The position numbers and the translations under genes are program-made. Source: Methylomicrobium lacus LW14 (GTDB lineage Bacteria > Pseudomonadota > Gammaproteobacteria > Methylococcales > Methylomonadaceae). From it: a stretch of DNA of 64,000 nt. Below the pieces are notes generated by a model, which was not told the origin of the DNA, made no database searches, and saw only the letters and a program-made list of their open reading frames with translations. This document shows positions 33,687 to 43,329 of the stretch, one piece after another; positions within the stretch are counted from its first letter, which is position 1, and every line of letters begins with the position of its first letter. The stretch covers positions 2,831,501 through 2,895,500 of the forward strand of contig NZ_AZUN01000001.1 in the NCBI RefSeq assembly GCF_000527095.1. Direction: 5' to 3'.

Positions 33687-34739
33687 ATGCCAACACAAGC
33701 CATTCAAAATTTAGAAATCACTAATTTTAAATGCTTCAAGGACCTGAAGGTTTCCGGGATTGGTCAAGTTAATTTGATTGGCGGCAAGAATAATGTCGGT
33801 AAGACGGCATTTTTAGAGGCCGCCGAGCTATTTTTAAGTTCAAAAACAGCTTCCGACTTGATATTCATGCTCGACACTATCCTAAAAAGGCGACAAAATG
33901 AAATAAAGTATTGTGAACTAGACATTTTCTACTCCAATGAAAATAACATAACACTTTCAACCCTCCATCTTAAATCCTGCCGAATTAAACGTCTTAGCGA
34001 TTACATAGATAATTCAACGTCAATCGGTGATAAAGGGTTACCAACCGAGGGATTATCTTTTTTTCTAAAAAATGAAGATGGCTATGAAGACGAAAAGAGC
34101 CTCCCTTCGTATATGTTTACAAAACCCGAATCTAATGACTTTGGTATAGATTTTTGGAAAAAATTCAGTGGAATAATTACATATATCTCGTCAGCAAAAT
34201 TAAATGAGCAAGATATTGCTATTTTATTAGGGTCACTAGTTGATTCGGATAAAGAAGATTTTTTAAATCAGTCGCTATCGTTATTTGACCCCAATATTGT
34301 CTCAATTAAACAAATAACAACCAAACATGGCGTTGTCCTAAAATTCAAGTTAAAAGGCCAAGATAACTTAGTTCTTTTATCATCCTTAGGCGAAGGTGTT
34401 AATCGCTACATTGCTATCCTATGCGCCATTTGGGCCAACAAAGATGGCTTTTTATTGATCGACGAAATCGAAAACGGTATCCACTACACCAACTATAAAA
34501 AACTCTGGGAAATCATTTTCGAGGCCAGTGTCGCGGCTAACTGCCAGTTGTTCATCACTACGCATTCGAAAGAATGCATCAGCGCCTTCAACGACGTGCA
34601 GTTCGAAAACGAGACATGCGATACCCAATATTTCGAATTCTATAATAATCTGAAAACCGGATTGATTGACGCATCCGGTATCGATAAAGAACAACTGCGC
34701 TATTCGCTGACTCACGAAGGAAGGATACGCGGTGAGTAA
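33687..34739 (+). CDS. OLD-like AAA (ABC-type) ATPase of a two-gene defence-like module
   Basis: 350 residues starting MPTQAIQNLEITNFKCFKDL, the usual opening of OLD/RecF-like ATPases. Walker A is GGKNNVGKT (32-40), Walker B is FLLIDEIENGIHY (about 255), and the following FITTHSKECI provides the switch His. The protein ends soon after, without the C-terminal TOPRIM of classical OLD proteins; that domain is supplied by the next gene. The gene is markedly AT-richer than icd and acnB on either side, a sign of transfer. ATPase/TOPRIM pairs such as PARIS and Gabija protect against phage; the role here is inferred from that parallel. Confidence 0.85.
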   Translation: MPTQAIQNLEITNFKCFKDLKVSGIGQVNLIGGKNNVGKTAFLEAAELFLSSKTASDLIFMLDTILKRRQNEIKYCELDIFYSNENNITLSTLHLKSCRIKRLSDYIDNSTSIGDKGLPTEGLSFFLKNEDGYEDEKSLPSYMFTKPESNDFGIDFWKKFSGIITYISSAKLNEQDIAILLGSLVDSDKEDFLNQSLSLFDPNIVSIKQITTKHGVVLKFKLKGQDNLVLLSSLGEGVNRYIAILCAIWANKDGFLLIDEIENGIHYTNYKKLWEIIFEASVAANCQLFITTHSKECISAFNDVQFENETCDTQYFEFYNNLKTGLIDASGIDKEQLRYSLTHEGRIRGE

Positions 34740-35412
34740 CAATTTATTGATCGTCGAGAGCGAAAACGACAAGTTATTCATCGAACGTCTCAAGCAGGAA
34801 ATTGCCACTGCCGATTTTGAAGTCGACACCCCGATTTGCACGATCTCCGAATATGAATGTTTGGGCGGTTTGTCGCTCACGGCTCTCGAAAACAAACTAA
34901 AGACAATCAAACGCGATATCGAAAAAAAAGGCCTCGACAAAATCGGCATCCTAATCGATGCGGACCAAGAAGGCATCGACGCCAGAGTTCAACTTGTCAA
35001 TCAAGCAATCAAGTCGCTTGATTCTGAACTGACGATTTCAGCAACAAACACTTGGTATCCAAGTGCATTGTTGGACGTTCAAATATCCTGTCATGTGTTG
35101 AATGTGAACGGCAGCGGCGAACTGGAAACCTTGCTCAAAACGATCAAGTCGAAAGATTCGAATTATGCCGATTGCCTCTTGGCTTGGCAAAACTGTTTGG
35201 CCGCCAAAAATAAACCGATCAAAACCAAGGATTTCGATAAATTTTGGCTCAGCGTCTATCTGCGTTACGATGGCTGCGCGAATGCAGAACAAAAACAGGC
35301 CGGCAGAAAATGCAACCTTGAGGCAAGCCTCAAAAAAGACCTTTGGGACTTTTCCCATGCCTGTCTGGATGATCTAACCCGGTATTTGCGGACGTTCAAT
35401 CCCCAACATTAA
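34732..35412 (+). CDS. TOPRIM-fold (DUF3226-like) nuclease partner
   Basis: 226 residues beginning at GTG (34732), which overlaps the end of the ATPase gene by 8 bp. The TOPRIM signature is present: Glu9 in LLIVESENDK and Asp76/Asp78 in IGILIDADQEG (E ... DxD), the metal-binding set of OLD-family nucleases, topoisomerases and primases. The second half (WYPSALLDVQISC, FDKFWLSVYLRY) is typical of DUF3226-like proteins. Coupled translation argues that it forms a complex with the ATPase, equivalent to a split OLD protein. Confidence 0.8.
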   Translation: MSNNLLIVESENDKLFIERLKQEIATADFEVDTPICTISEYECLGGLSLTALENKLKTIKRDIEKKGLDKIGILIDADQEGIDARVQLVNQAIKSLDSELTISATNTWYPSALLDVQISCHVLNVNGSGELETLLKTIKSKDSNYADCLLAWQNCLAAKNKPIKTKDFDKFWLSVYLRYDGCANAEQKQAGRKCNLEASLKKDLWDFSHACLDDLTRYLRTFNPQH

Positions 35413-35465
35413 CCTATCATCTCCCTCATTGAATTTTATCTAGGAATACTCGAAGGAATTCCCCC

Positions 35466-38036
35466 ATGTTAGAACACTACCGTAAACACGTCGAAGAACG
35501 CGCCGCCGAAGGCATCGTGCCGAAGCCGCTCGACGCGCAGCAAACCGCCGCGCTGGTCGAACTAATCAAAAATCCGCCGGCGGGCGAAGAGGCGTTTATC
35601 CTGGATTTGCTCGCGAACCGGATTCCGGCCGGCGTTGACGATGCGGCTTACGTGAAGGCCGGATTCCTCGCGGCGATCGCAAAAGGCGAGGCGACCTCGC
35701 CGATTCTGTCTCCCGCCGAGGCGACCCGGCTGCTCGGCACGATGCTCGGCGGCTACAATGTCGCACCTTTAATCGACCTGCTCGATCATGCCGAACTGGC
35801 GCCGATCGCGGCGAAGGCGCTGTCGCATACGCTGCTGATTTTCGATGCGTTCCACGACGTGCAGGCCAAGAGCGATGCCGGCAATGGCTATGCGAAACAG
35901 GTGATCCAGTCCTGGGCCGATGCGGAATGGTTCACGGCCAAGCCGGAAGTCCCGGCCAAACTGACCGTGACCGTGTTCAAGGTGACCGGAGAAACCAATA
36001 CCGACGACCTGTCGCCCGCGCCGGACGCCTGGTCGCGCCCGGACATTCCGCTGCACGCGAAAGCGATGCTGAAAATGCCGCGCGAAGGCATCACCAATGC
36101 CGAACAGCAAATCACCGAACTGAAACAGAAAGGCTTTCCGGTCGCCTATGTCGGCGACGTGGTCGGCACCGGCTCGTCCCGGAAATCGGCGACCAACTCG
36201 GTGCTTTGGTACATGGGCAACGACATCCCTTACATTCCGAACAAGCGCGAAGGCGGCGTTTGCATCGGCGGCAAGATCGCGCCGATCTTCTTCAACACGA
36301 TGGAAGACTCCGGCGCCTTGCCGTTCGAATGCGACGTGGCCGGCATGTCGATGGGCGATGTGATCGACATCTATCCTTACGACGGCGTGGTCAAGCGCCA
36401 CGGCAGCGAGGAAATCGTCTGCCGTTTCGAACTGAAAACCGACGTGCTGCTCGACGAAGTCCGCGCCGGCGGCCGGATTCCGCTGATCATCGGCCGCGGC
36501 CTGACCGACCGGGCGCGGAAGGCCTTAGGATTATCGCTTTCGACCGTATTCCGCCGCCCCGGCAGCGTTCAGGACAGCGGCAAGGGCTATACCCTGGCAC
36601 AAAAGATGGTCGGCCTCGCCTGCGGCATCAAAGGCGTCCGCCCGAACACCTACTGCGAACCGCACATGACCACCGTCGGCTCGCAGGACACGACCGGGCC
36701 AATGACCCGCGACGAACTGAAAGACCTGGCCTGCCTCGGCTTCTCGGCGGACCTCGTGTTGCAGTCGTTCTGCCATACCGCCGCCTATCCGAAGCCGGTC
36801 GATGTCGAGATGCAGCATACCCTGCCCGACTTCATCATGAACCGCGGCGGCGTTTCGTTGCGCCCCGGCGACGGCATCATCCATTCCTGGCTGAACCGGA
36901 TGCTGCTTCCCGATACGGTCGGCACCGGCGGCGACTCGCATACCCGCTTCCCGATCGGCATCTCGTTTCCGGCCGGCTCCGGCCTCGTCGCCTTCGCGGC
37001 CGCGACCGGCGTGATGCCGCTGGATATGCCGGAGTCCGTCCTGGTGCGCTTCAAGGGCAAGATGCAGCCCGGCATCACGCTCCGCGACATGGTCAATGCG
37101 ATTCCTTACGCGGCGCTGCAAAAGGGCCTGTTGACGGTCGAGAAAAAAGGCAAGAAGAACGTATTCTCGGGGCGGATTCTCGAAATCGAAGGGCTGCCTG
37201 ACCTGAAAGTCGAACAGGCGTTCGAATTGTCCGACGCCTCGGCCGAACGCTCGGCGGGCGGCTGCACGATTCGCCTGAACGAGGCGCCGATCCGCGAATA
37301 CCTGACCTCGAACATCACGCTCTTGAAATGGATGATCGCGGAAGGCTACGGCGACAAGCGCACGATCGAACGCCGGATCAAGGCGATGGAAGACTGGCTC
37401 GCCAATCCGGTATTGCTGGAAGCCGATGCGGACGCCGAATACGCGGAGATCATCGAGATCGACATGGACCAGATCAAGGAACCTCTCTTGGCCTGCCCGA
37501 ACGATCCGGACGACATCAAGCCGCTGTCCGAGGTCGCCGGCACCCCGATCGACGAAGTCTTCCTCGGCTCGTGCATGACTAATATCGGCCATTTCCGCGC
37601 CGCCGGCAAACTGCTCGAACAGCAGAAGGGGGACCTCCCGACCCGCCTGTGGGTCGCGCCGCCGACCAAGATGGACCAGAGCCAGCTGACCGAAGAAGGC
37701 TATTACGGCACCTTCGGCAAGGCCGGCGCGCGGATGGAAATGCCCGGCTGCTCGCTGTGCATGGGCAACCAGGCGCGGGTCAAAGAAAATGCAACCGTGG
37801 TGTCGACCTCGACCCGCAACTTCCCGAACCGGCTCGGCAACGGCGCGAACGTTTTCCTGGCCTCGGCCGAACTGGCGGCGGTGTGCTCGATCCTCGGCAA
37901 GATCCCGAGCGTCGAGGAGTACATGCAATATGCCGCGCAGATCGACAAATCGGCCGCGGATACCTACCGCTATCTGAATTTCGATCAGATCAAAAATTAC
38001 CGGGAGAAAGCGGATAAGGCCGCACTGAGCGTTTAA
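35466..38036 (+). CDS. acnB: Aconitate hydratase B
   Basis: 856 residues, in line with E. coli AcnB (865). It isomerises citrate to isocitrate with a [4Fe-4S] cluster. The N-terminal HEAT-like domain starts MLEHYRKHVEERAAEGI, followed by the swivel domain (GDVVGTGSSRKSATNSVLWYMG). Cluster ligands are Cys about 703 in LGSCMTNIGHFR and the pair in GCSLCMGNQ (about 762 and 765). It and icd are consecutive TCA enzymes and were probably adjacent before the ATPase/TOPRIM pair arrived. Confidence 0.98.
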   Translation: MLEHYRKHVEERAAEGIVPKPLDAQQTAALVELIKNPPAGEEAFILDLLANRIPAGVDDAAYVKAGFLAAIAKGEATSPILSPAEATRLLGTMLGGYNVAPLIDLLDHAELAPIAAKALSHTLLIFDAFHDVQAKSDAGNGYAKQVIQSWADAEWFTAKPEVPAKLTVTVFKVTGETNTDDLSPAPDAWSRPDIPLHAKAMLKMPREGITNAEQQITELKQKGFPVAYVGDVVGTGSSRKSATNSVLWYMGNDIPYIPNKREGGVCIGGKIAPIFFNTMEDSGALPFECDVAGMSMGDVIDIYPYDGVVKRHGSEEIVCRFELKTDVLLDEVRAGGRIPLIIGRGLTDRARKALGLSLSTVFRRPGSVQDSGKGYTLAQKMVGLACGIKGVRPNTYCEPHMTTVGSQDTTGPMTRDELKDLACLGFSADLVLQSFCHTAAYPKPVDVEMQHTLPDFIMNRGGVSLRPGDGIIHSWLNRMLLPDTVGTGGDSHTRFPIGISFPAGSGLVAFAAATGVMPLDMPESVLVRFKGKMQPGITLRDMVNAIPYAALQKGLLTVEKKGKKNVFSGRILEIEGLPDLKVEQAFELSDASAERSAGGCTIRLNEAPIREYLTSNITLLKWMIAEGYGDKRTIERRIKAMEDWLANPVLLEADADAEYAEIIEIDMDQIKEPLLACPNDPDDIKPLSEVAGTPIDEVFLGSCMTNIGHFRAAGKLLEQQKGDLPTRLWVAPPTKMDQSQLTEEGYYGTFGKAGARMEMPGCSLCMGNQARVKENATVVSTSTRNFPNRLGNGANVFLASAELAAVCSILGKIPSVEEYMQYAAQIDKSAADTYRYLNFDQIKNYREKADKAALSV

Positions 38037-38065
38037 GCGGATTTCCGAATAAATACTCGGTTTTC

Positions 38066-38085
38066 GGGGCGGCCGACGCCGCCCC
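38066..38085 (+). terminator. GC-rich hairpin after acnB
   Basis: GGGGCGGC-CGAC-GCCGCCCC lies 30 bp after the acnB stop. It is a strong stem with a four-base loop, but the T-run is upstream (GGTTTT), not downstream, so termination on the plus strand may be weak. Confidence 0.45.
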
Positions 38086-38180
38086 TGCCTGCGGCCTTTA
38101 AAATGGAATTGAATTAAGGAGTTCCCTAAATCGGTTGATTATCCGGTTGCCCATCTTCGTTTCGCAACCCTGTTCGCGTC

Positions 38181-39362
38181 ATGCTGAAAAGAATCCTGAA
38201 GAAAGCCAAGCCGCCCCCCCTTTCCCCCTTGCCCGACTTGTCCTGCGAACTGGAACGGCGCTATTTCGCTCTGGTCGATCAGGCGCATATTCAATATGAC
38301 GCCGCGCAACACGGCGTATTGGCGCATCTGCAAGATCTCTTGAACGACCTTGCCGCCAACGCCTGCCACGACAACAAACCGGCCGCGCAAAAATTTTTCT
38401 CCCGCCGCCCGCCCCGCTGCAAAAGCCTGTATATCTACGGCGGCGTCGGCCGCGGCAAATCAATGCTGATGGAGTTGTTTTACGAATCCTGTCCGTTCCC
38501 CCAAAAACGGCGCGTGCATTTCAATACCTTCATGATCGAAGTGCATGCCTTTGTGCACCGCTGCCGGCAGCAAAAAATCGCCGACGCCTTGCTGGTGCTG
38601 GCCGAGCAAATCAGAAAGTCGACGCGCCTGTTATGTTTCGACGAATTCCATGTGACCGACATCGCCGACGCAATGATTCTGGGCCGCCTGTTCAGCAAAT
38701 TGTTCGAACTCGGCGTCGTAACCGTGATGACCTCGAACCGGCATCCGAACGATCTTTATCAGGGCGGCCTGCAACGGGAGCAGTTCCTGTTTTTCATCAA
38801 GGTGTTGCAGAATGAAGCCAACATTATCCAGCTGGCGGCCAAAAAGGATTTTCGCCTCCGCCATCTGCACGCGTTGAAAACGACCTATTACACCCCGCTG
38901 GACCCGGATGCCGACGCATTCCTCCGGCACAGCTATGACGAATTGACGCATTTTTCCGAAATGCAGCCGGTCGAGTTGCCGGTATTCGGCCGCACGGTAC
39001 GCCTGACTGCGGCGCATGGCGATGTCGCCTTTACTTCTTTCGAAGAATTGTGCGTGCAGCCTTTAGGCGCGGCCGATTACCTGAAAATCGCCGGCGAATT
39101 CAGCACGATCATCATGGCGAACATTCCGAAACTGACCTCCGCTTACCGGAACGAGGCCAAGCGCTTCGTGACCTTGATCGATGCGCTCTACGAACACAAG
39201 GTCAAATTGATCTGCACCGCCGAGGTGCCTGCCCGCGAACTCTATACCGAAGGCGACGGCGCCTTCGAATTCGAACGCACGGTGTCGCGGCTGATGGAAA
39301 TGCAGTCGGAGAGCTATCTGCGCAGCGAGCATCTTTGCGATGTCGAGCCGCGGGATCGATAG
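38181..39362 (+). CDS. zapE: Cell division protein ZapE (AFG1-like ATPase)
   Basis: 393 residues of the AFG1/LACE1/ZapE family. Walker A is YIYGGVGRGKSMLMELFYE, followed by VHFNTFMIEVHAFVH; Walker B is LLCFDEFHVTDIADA, and TSNRHPNDLYQGGLQREQF is the family sensor segment. In E. coli ZapE binds FtsZ and is needed for division under low oxygen or heat. Cytoplasmic. It follows acnB by about 145 bp and may have its own promoter. Confidence 0.95.
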   Translation: MLKRILKKAKPPPLSPLPDLSCELERRYFALVDQAHIQYDAAQHGVLAHLQDLLNDLAANACHDNKPAAQKFFSRRPPRCKSLYIYGGVGRGKSMLMELFYESCPFPQKRRVHFNTFMIEVHAFVHRCRQQKIADALLVLAEQIRKSTRLLCFDEFHVTDIADAMILGRLFSKLFELGVVTVMTSNRHPNDLYQGGLQREQFLFFIKVLQNEANIIQLAAKKDFRLRHLHALKTTYYTPLDPDADAFLRHSYDELTHFSEMQPVELPVFGRTVRLTAAHGDVAFTSFEELCVQPLGAADYLKIAGEFSTIIMANIPKLTSAYRNEAKRFVTLIDALYEHKVKLICTAEVPARELYTEGDGAFEFERTVSRLMEMQSESYLRSEHLCDVEPRDR

Positions 39363-39401
39363 CGCTGGACATCCGGGCCTAAATTGTCAATTAGGGATCA
39401 A

Positions 39402-40583
39402 TCAAAATCCCCAACACTCCTGCGATGCTTCGGAGAAAACAATTTCCTTGTAGCCTCTTTCCTTGGGAATCACCTCAGGTACTACGATGGGCGGAATACT
39501 GACACTCTTCGGCAAGGGGGGCTGATATTTTTCGGTTTCCGCATCGCCCGATGCCAAAATATGGTTTTGAATCAATCGGGCGCGCACCACGTGCCGGCTC
39601 AGCCCAAGCAACCTCGCCGTAGCCAGTTGATTGCGGCCGGTGTGCTTATACGCGGCTTGTAACAAGGCGTGTTCGACACGGGCATACAGATCCGGGTGTT
39701 CCTGCTCGCATAAGGTTTGCAAGACGCTGTCCAGTTTCTCAAAATCTCCCGCCTCGGACTCTACCGTTTTAGAAAAACTGAGCGCCTGAGAGAGATTTAA
39801 ATCGGTCGGCGTAATGGTCAGATCGCGAGCCACCAACAAGGCGTGATGGATCGCATTTTCCAATTCCCGAATGTTGCCTGGCCAGGGATGCGTTAACAGG
39901 GCTTGTTTGGCGGCGGGGGAAATCGTGGTTCCGGGGCAGCCGAGACGCTGTCCGTAGACCTTCAAGAAATGCCGGGCCAACGGCAAAATATCCCCGGTGC
40001 GCTGCCGCAAAGGCAACAAATTCAATGCCGCCACATTCAGCCGGTAGTACAAATCCTCACGAAACCGGCCGGCCATGACCGCCTCTTCCAGTTTGACGTT
40101 AGTTGCCGCAATCAAGCGCACGTCGATGGGCGTCGCCTTATGGGATCCGACCCGCACCACCTCGCGTTCCTGCAAGACCCGCAATAACTTGACCTGCATC
40201 GACTGCGGCAAATCGCCAATCTCGTCCAGAAAAATCGTGCCGCCGGAAGCGGCCTCGAACCACCCTTGTTTGGTCGTCACCGCGCCGGTAAAAGCCCCTT
40301 TCTCATGGCCGAACAACTCGCTTTCGATCAAGGTTTCCGACAAGGCGCAGCAATTGACCGCCAAAAACGGCCCGTTGCGTCTGGCGCTCAGCTCGTGGAT
40401 GTGGCGGGCAACCAGTTCCTTGCCGGTGCCGGTTTCGCCAATGACCAGTGCATTTAACTCGCTCGGGGCAACCCGCTTGATTCTATCGAGCAGTTCTCTG
40501 GACTTTGGATCTTCGAAAACCAAGGCGGACGCTCGAATCGAGAGCGCCATCTCGGCAGGATTAGCAAAGGCAAGTAAAGACAT
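39402..40583 (-). CDS. sfnR: Sigma54-dependent activator without receiver domain, SfnR-like
   Basis: 393 residues from ATG at 40583 (a TTG 13 codons upstream is less likely). Only about 28 residues precede the AAA+ domain: Walker A GETGTGKELVARH, sigma54-contact GAFTGA, Walker B IFLDEIGDLP. The C-terminus has a Fis-type helix-turn-helix (ATARLLGLSRHVVRARL). Lacking a receiver, it cannot be controlled by phosphorylation. Pseudomonas SfnR has the same build, activates dimethyl sulfone genes and is itself controlled at transcription by the sulfur regulator CysB. The gene cluster upstream (metY to msuE) and three sigma54-type promoters nearby support the same role here. Confidence 0.9.
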   Translation of the reverse strand: MSLLAFANPAEMALSIRASALVFEDPKSRELLDRIKRVAPSELNALVIGETGTGKELVARHIHELSARRNGPFLAVNCCALSETLIESELFGHEKGAFTGAVTTKQGWFEAASGGTIFLDEIGDLPQSMQVKLLRVLQEREVVRVGSHKATPIDVRLIAATNVKLEEAVMAGRFREDLYYRLNVAALNLLPLRQRTGDILPLARHFLKVYGQRLGCPGTTISPAAKQALLTHPWPGNIRELENAIHHALLVARDLTITPTDLNLSQALSFSKTVESEAGDFEKLDSVLQTLCEQEHPDLYARVEHALLQAAYKHTGRNQLATARLLGLSRHVVRARLIQNHILASGDAETEKYQPPLPKSVSIPPIVVPEVIPKERGYKEIVFSEASQECWGF

Positions 40584-40703
40584 AAGTAAAAACAGGTCCC
40601 TTGAAGTCACAACTGACTCCAAGATAGCATGCGCGTCTCAAGTTATAAAATGATCAAGATCAATATTAGTATGCCTAAATGTAATAATGATCTGATTTCC
40701 GGA

Positions 40704-40732
40704 CAGATCCTGGCTTGTTGAGCCGGGATCTG
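40704..40732. terminator. Hairpin between metY and sfnR
   Basis: CAGATCCTGGCT pairs with AGCCGGGATCTG around TGTTG, with one T-G pair. It lies just after the metY stop on the minus strand, upstream of sfnR. No U-run follows, so it may attenuate rather than end transcription, or stabilise the metY 3' end. Confidence 0.45.
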
Positions 40733-40757
40733 CCAAGCGTCCGCCAATCCTCCGGCG

Positions 40758-42029
40758 TCAAGCCGCCTCGAGCGCCTGTTCCAGATCCGCGACAATGTCG
40801 TCGCTGTGTTCTATCCCGATCGATAAACGCACCATGTCCTCGGTGACGCCCGCCTTGACCAGCTCTTCAGGAGACAGTTGCCGATGCGTGGTCGATGCCG
40901 GGTGGCAAGCTAGCGATTTGGCATCGCCGATATTCACGAGGCGGGTGAACAGTTTTAGCGCATCCTGAAAACGTTCTCCCGCCTTGCGGCCGCCTTTCAA
41001 GCCAAAAGTCAGAATGCCGGACGCGCGTCCGCCCATGTATTTATCGACCAGCGCTTTATCCGGATGGTCTTCGAGCCCCGCGTAGTTGACCCATTCCACC
41101 TTGACGTGGTTTTGCAGGTAGCGCGCCACCTTGACGGCGTTTTCAGAGATCCTGTCCATGCGCAGCGCCAGGGTTTCTATGCCTTGCAAGATCAAAAACG
41201 CATTGAAGGGCGAAAGGGCCGCGCCGGTATTGCGTAACGGCACGACGCGGGCCCGGCCGATGTAAGCGGCAGGCCCCAGGGCTTCGGTGTAAACGACGCC
41301 ATGATAGGACACGTCGGGCTCGTTCAGGCGAGGGAAACGCGCTTTATGTTCGGCCCAAGGGAATTTGCCGCTATCGACGATCACCCCGCCGATGCTGTTG
41401 CCATGACCGCCCAGATATTTGGTGAGCGCGTGCACGACAATATCGGCGCCGTGCTCGATCGGACGGCAAAGATAAGGCGACGGCACCGTGTTGTCGACAA
41501 TCAGCGGCACGCCGTGGCGGTGGGCAATGGCGGCCAGCCGTTCAAAATCGGTCACGTTACCGAGCGGGTTGCCGACCGATTCGCAGAAAACCGCCTTGGT
41601 TTTGCCGTCGATCAGCGTCTCGAAAGCTGCGGGATCGCGATAATCGGCAAAACGCACGTTGATGCCGTATTGCGGCAGGGTGTGGGCAAAGAGATTGTAA
41701 GTGCCGCCGTACAGGGTGGCGGCGGAGACGATGTTGTCGCCGGCTTCGGCGATGGTCATGATCGCGTAGGTAATCGCCGCCATGCCGGAGGCCAGCGCCA
41801 GCCCGGCGATCCCGCCTTCCAAGGCGGCCACGCGCTTTTCGAGCACGTCCGAAGTCGGGTTCATGATGCGGGTATAGATATTTCCCGCCACTTTCAAATC
41901 GAAGAGATCGGCGCCATGCTGGGTATCGTCAAAGGCGTAAGACGTGGTCTGATAAATGGGCACGGCCACGGCTTTGGTGGTCGGGTCGGGGCTGTAGCCG
42001 CCGTGTACGGCGATCGTTTCTAGTTTCAT
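40758..42029 (-). CDS. metY: O-acetylhomoserine sulfhydrylase
   Basis: 423 residues from MKLETIAVHGGYSPDP. A PLP enzyme of the Cys/Met metabolism family; length and the opening HGGYSPDPTTKAVAVPIYQTTSYAFDDTQHGADLF are typical of MetY, which makes homocysteine from O-acetylhomoserine and sulfide. The PLP Lys is in HALTKYLGGHGNSIGG. The gene is 109 bp downstream of ssuD and could be the last step of the cluster, fixing sulfur released from organosulfur compounds into methionine precursors. Cystathionine gamma-synthase is a less likely alternative. Confidence 0.92.
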   Translation of the reverse strand: MKLETIAVHGGYSPDPTTKAVAVPIYQTTSYAFDDTQHGADLFDLKVAGNIYTRIMNPTSDVLEKRVAALEGGIAGLALASGMAAITYAIMTIAEAGDNIVSAATLYGGTYNLFAHTLPQYGINVRFADYRDPAAFETLIDGKTKAVFCESVGNPLGNVTDFERLAAIAHRHGVPLIVDNTVPSPYLCRPIEHGADIVVHALTKYLGGHGNSIGGVIVDSGKFPWAEHKARFPRLNEPDVSYHGVVYTEALGPAAYIGRARVVPLRNTGAALSPFNAFLILQGIETLALRMDRISENAVKVARYLQNHVKVEWVNYAGLEDHPDKALVDKYMGGRASGILTFGLKGGRKAGERFQDALKLFTRLVNIGDAKSLACHPASTTHRQLSPEELVKAGVTEDMVRLSIGIEHSDDIVADLEQALEAA

Positions 42030-42138
42030 GGGCTTCAGGGTTGACGAGGTTGATGGGGTCTGTAAAGGTCTGGTTTTCGGTTCTGATAACGGGCTTGGGG
42101 ACATACGATGGCATTGCCAGTCTCGACGCGGCCTCGGC

Positions 42139-43329
42139 TCATCCGGCCTTGGCTTGCCACTCGACTTTTCCGGTATCGCCCACGGGGCTTAAATGGAACA
42201 CCGGTTTGGCGCGTGTTTTTTCAGGGGCTTTTGCGACCGGCAACAAAGGGAACAGCAATTCGGCCACCCGGTAGGCTTCTTCCAGGTGCGGGTAACCGGA
42301 GAGCACAAAGGTTTCGATGCCGAGATCGGCATATTCCTGCAAGCGCTTGGCGACCGTTTGCGGATCGCCGACCAACGCAGTCCCTGCGCCGCCCCGGACT
42401 AAACCGACACCGGCCCATAAGTTGGGGGCGATTTCGAGGTTTTGCCGGGAGCCTCGGTGCAGACTGTTCATCCGCCGTTGCCCCTCGGAATCCGAGCGGG
42501 CGTAGGCGCGCTGCGCGGAAGCAATCGCCTCATCGTCGACATGGCGGATCAGCGCATTGGCCGCCGCCCACGCTTCGGCTTCGGTTTCCCGAACGATGAT
42601 GTGTATGCGCAGGCCGTAACGCACGACCCGCCCGGCCAGCCTGGCGCGAGCTTCGAGATCGGCGATTTTTTTGGCCACCGCCGGCACCGGTTCGCCCCAG
42701 CTCAAATAGTGGTCGATATACTCGGCGGCTAATTGATGGGCGGCAGGCGATGAGCCGCCCAAATATAACGGCAGACTCGGCGTCTGCGCGGGCGGAAAGG
42801 CCAGTTTCGCGTTATCGACCCGGATATGCTTGCCGGCAAAACTGACGGTTTCGCCCGCCAATAAGCGCTGCCAGACGGTCAAAAACTCGGCGGTCAGGAC
42901 ATAACGCTCGTCATGCGCCAGGAACAAGCCGTCGCCGGCCAGTTCAACCGGATCGCCGCCGGCAACGACATTGACCAGCAAGCGCCCGCCGGAAAACCGG
43001 TCCAGGGTAGCCGCCATGCGCGCCGCCACCGTGGGCGTGGTCAGGCCGGGACGAACCGCCACCAAAAACCGTAAATTCTCGGTCGATTCAATCAACGAGG
43101 CCGCGACCACCCAGGAATCCTCGCAGGTGACGCCGGTAGGGATCAGAACCCCTCCATAACCCAAAGTATCCGCCGCCTGGGCTATCTGGCGCAAATAGCG
43201 CAAGTTCACTTCGCGCGCACCCTGAGCCGAACCCAGGTAGCGGCCGTCGCCATGCGTCGGTAAAAACCAGAAAACATTCACTTTCTTGTCTCCAAATTCA
43301 TTATGGTCGTGTCCTGCATCCGCATTCAT
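42139..43329 (-). CDS. ssuD: FMNH2-dependent alkanesulfonate monooxygenase
   Basis: 396 residues of the bacterial luciferase-like class, SsuD branch: VNVFWFLPTHGDGRYLG at the N-terminus, then GYGGVLIPTGVTCEDSWVVAA, RFLVAVRPGLTTPTVAARM and LLVNVVAGGDPVELAGDG. It splits alkanesulfonates into aldehyde and sulfite with reduced flavin from a separate reductase, here MsuE. It is coupled to ribBA (4-bp overlap). MsuD, the methanesulfonate-specific relative, is a plausible alternative given the SfnG/MsuE context. Confidence 0.92.
   Translation of the reverse strand: MNADAGHDHNEFGDKKVNVFWFLPTHGDGRYLGSAQGAREVNLRYLRQIAQAADTLGYGGVLIPTGVTCEDSWVVAASLIESTENLRFLVAVRPGLTTPTVAARMAATLDRFSGGRLLVNVVAGGDPVELAGDGLFLAHDERYVLTAEFLTVWQRLLAGETVSFAGKHIRVDNAKLAFPPAQTPSLPLYLGGSSPAAHQLAAEYIDHYLSWGEPVPAVAKKIADLEARARLAGRVVRYGLRIHIIVRETEAEAWAAANALIRHVDDEAIASAQRAYARSDSEGQRRMNSLHRGSRQNLEIAPNLWAGVGLVRGGAGTALVGDPQTVAKRLQEYADLGIETFVLSGYPHLEEAYRVAELLFPLLPVAKAPEKTRAKPVFHLSPVGDTGKVEWQAKAG

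Noticed and set aside
35927..37201. Long second-frame open stretch within acnB, and a 465-codon antisense frame at 36531-37928
   Set aside because: Both lie inside the highly GC-rich acnB, have low-complexity Arg-rich or shadow translations, and match no family. They result from codon bias.
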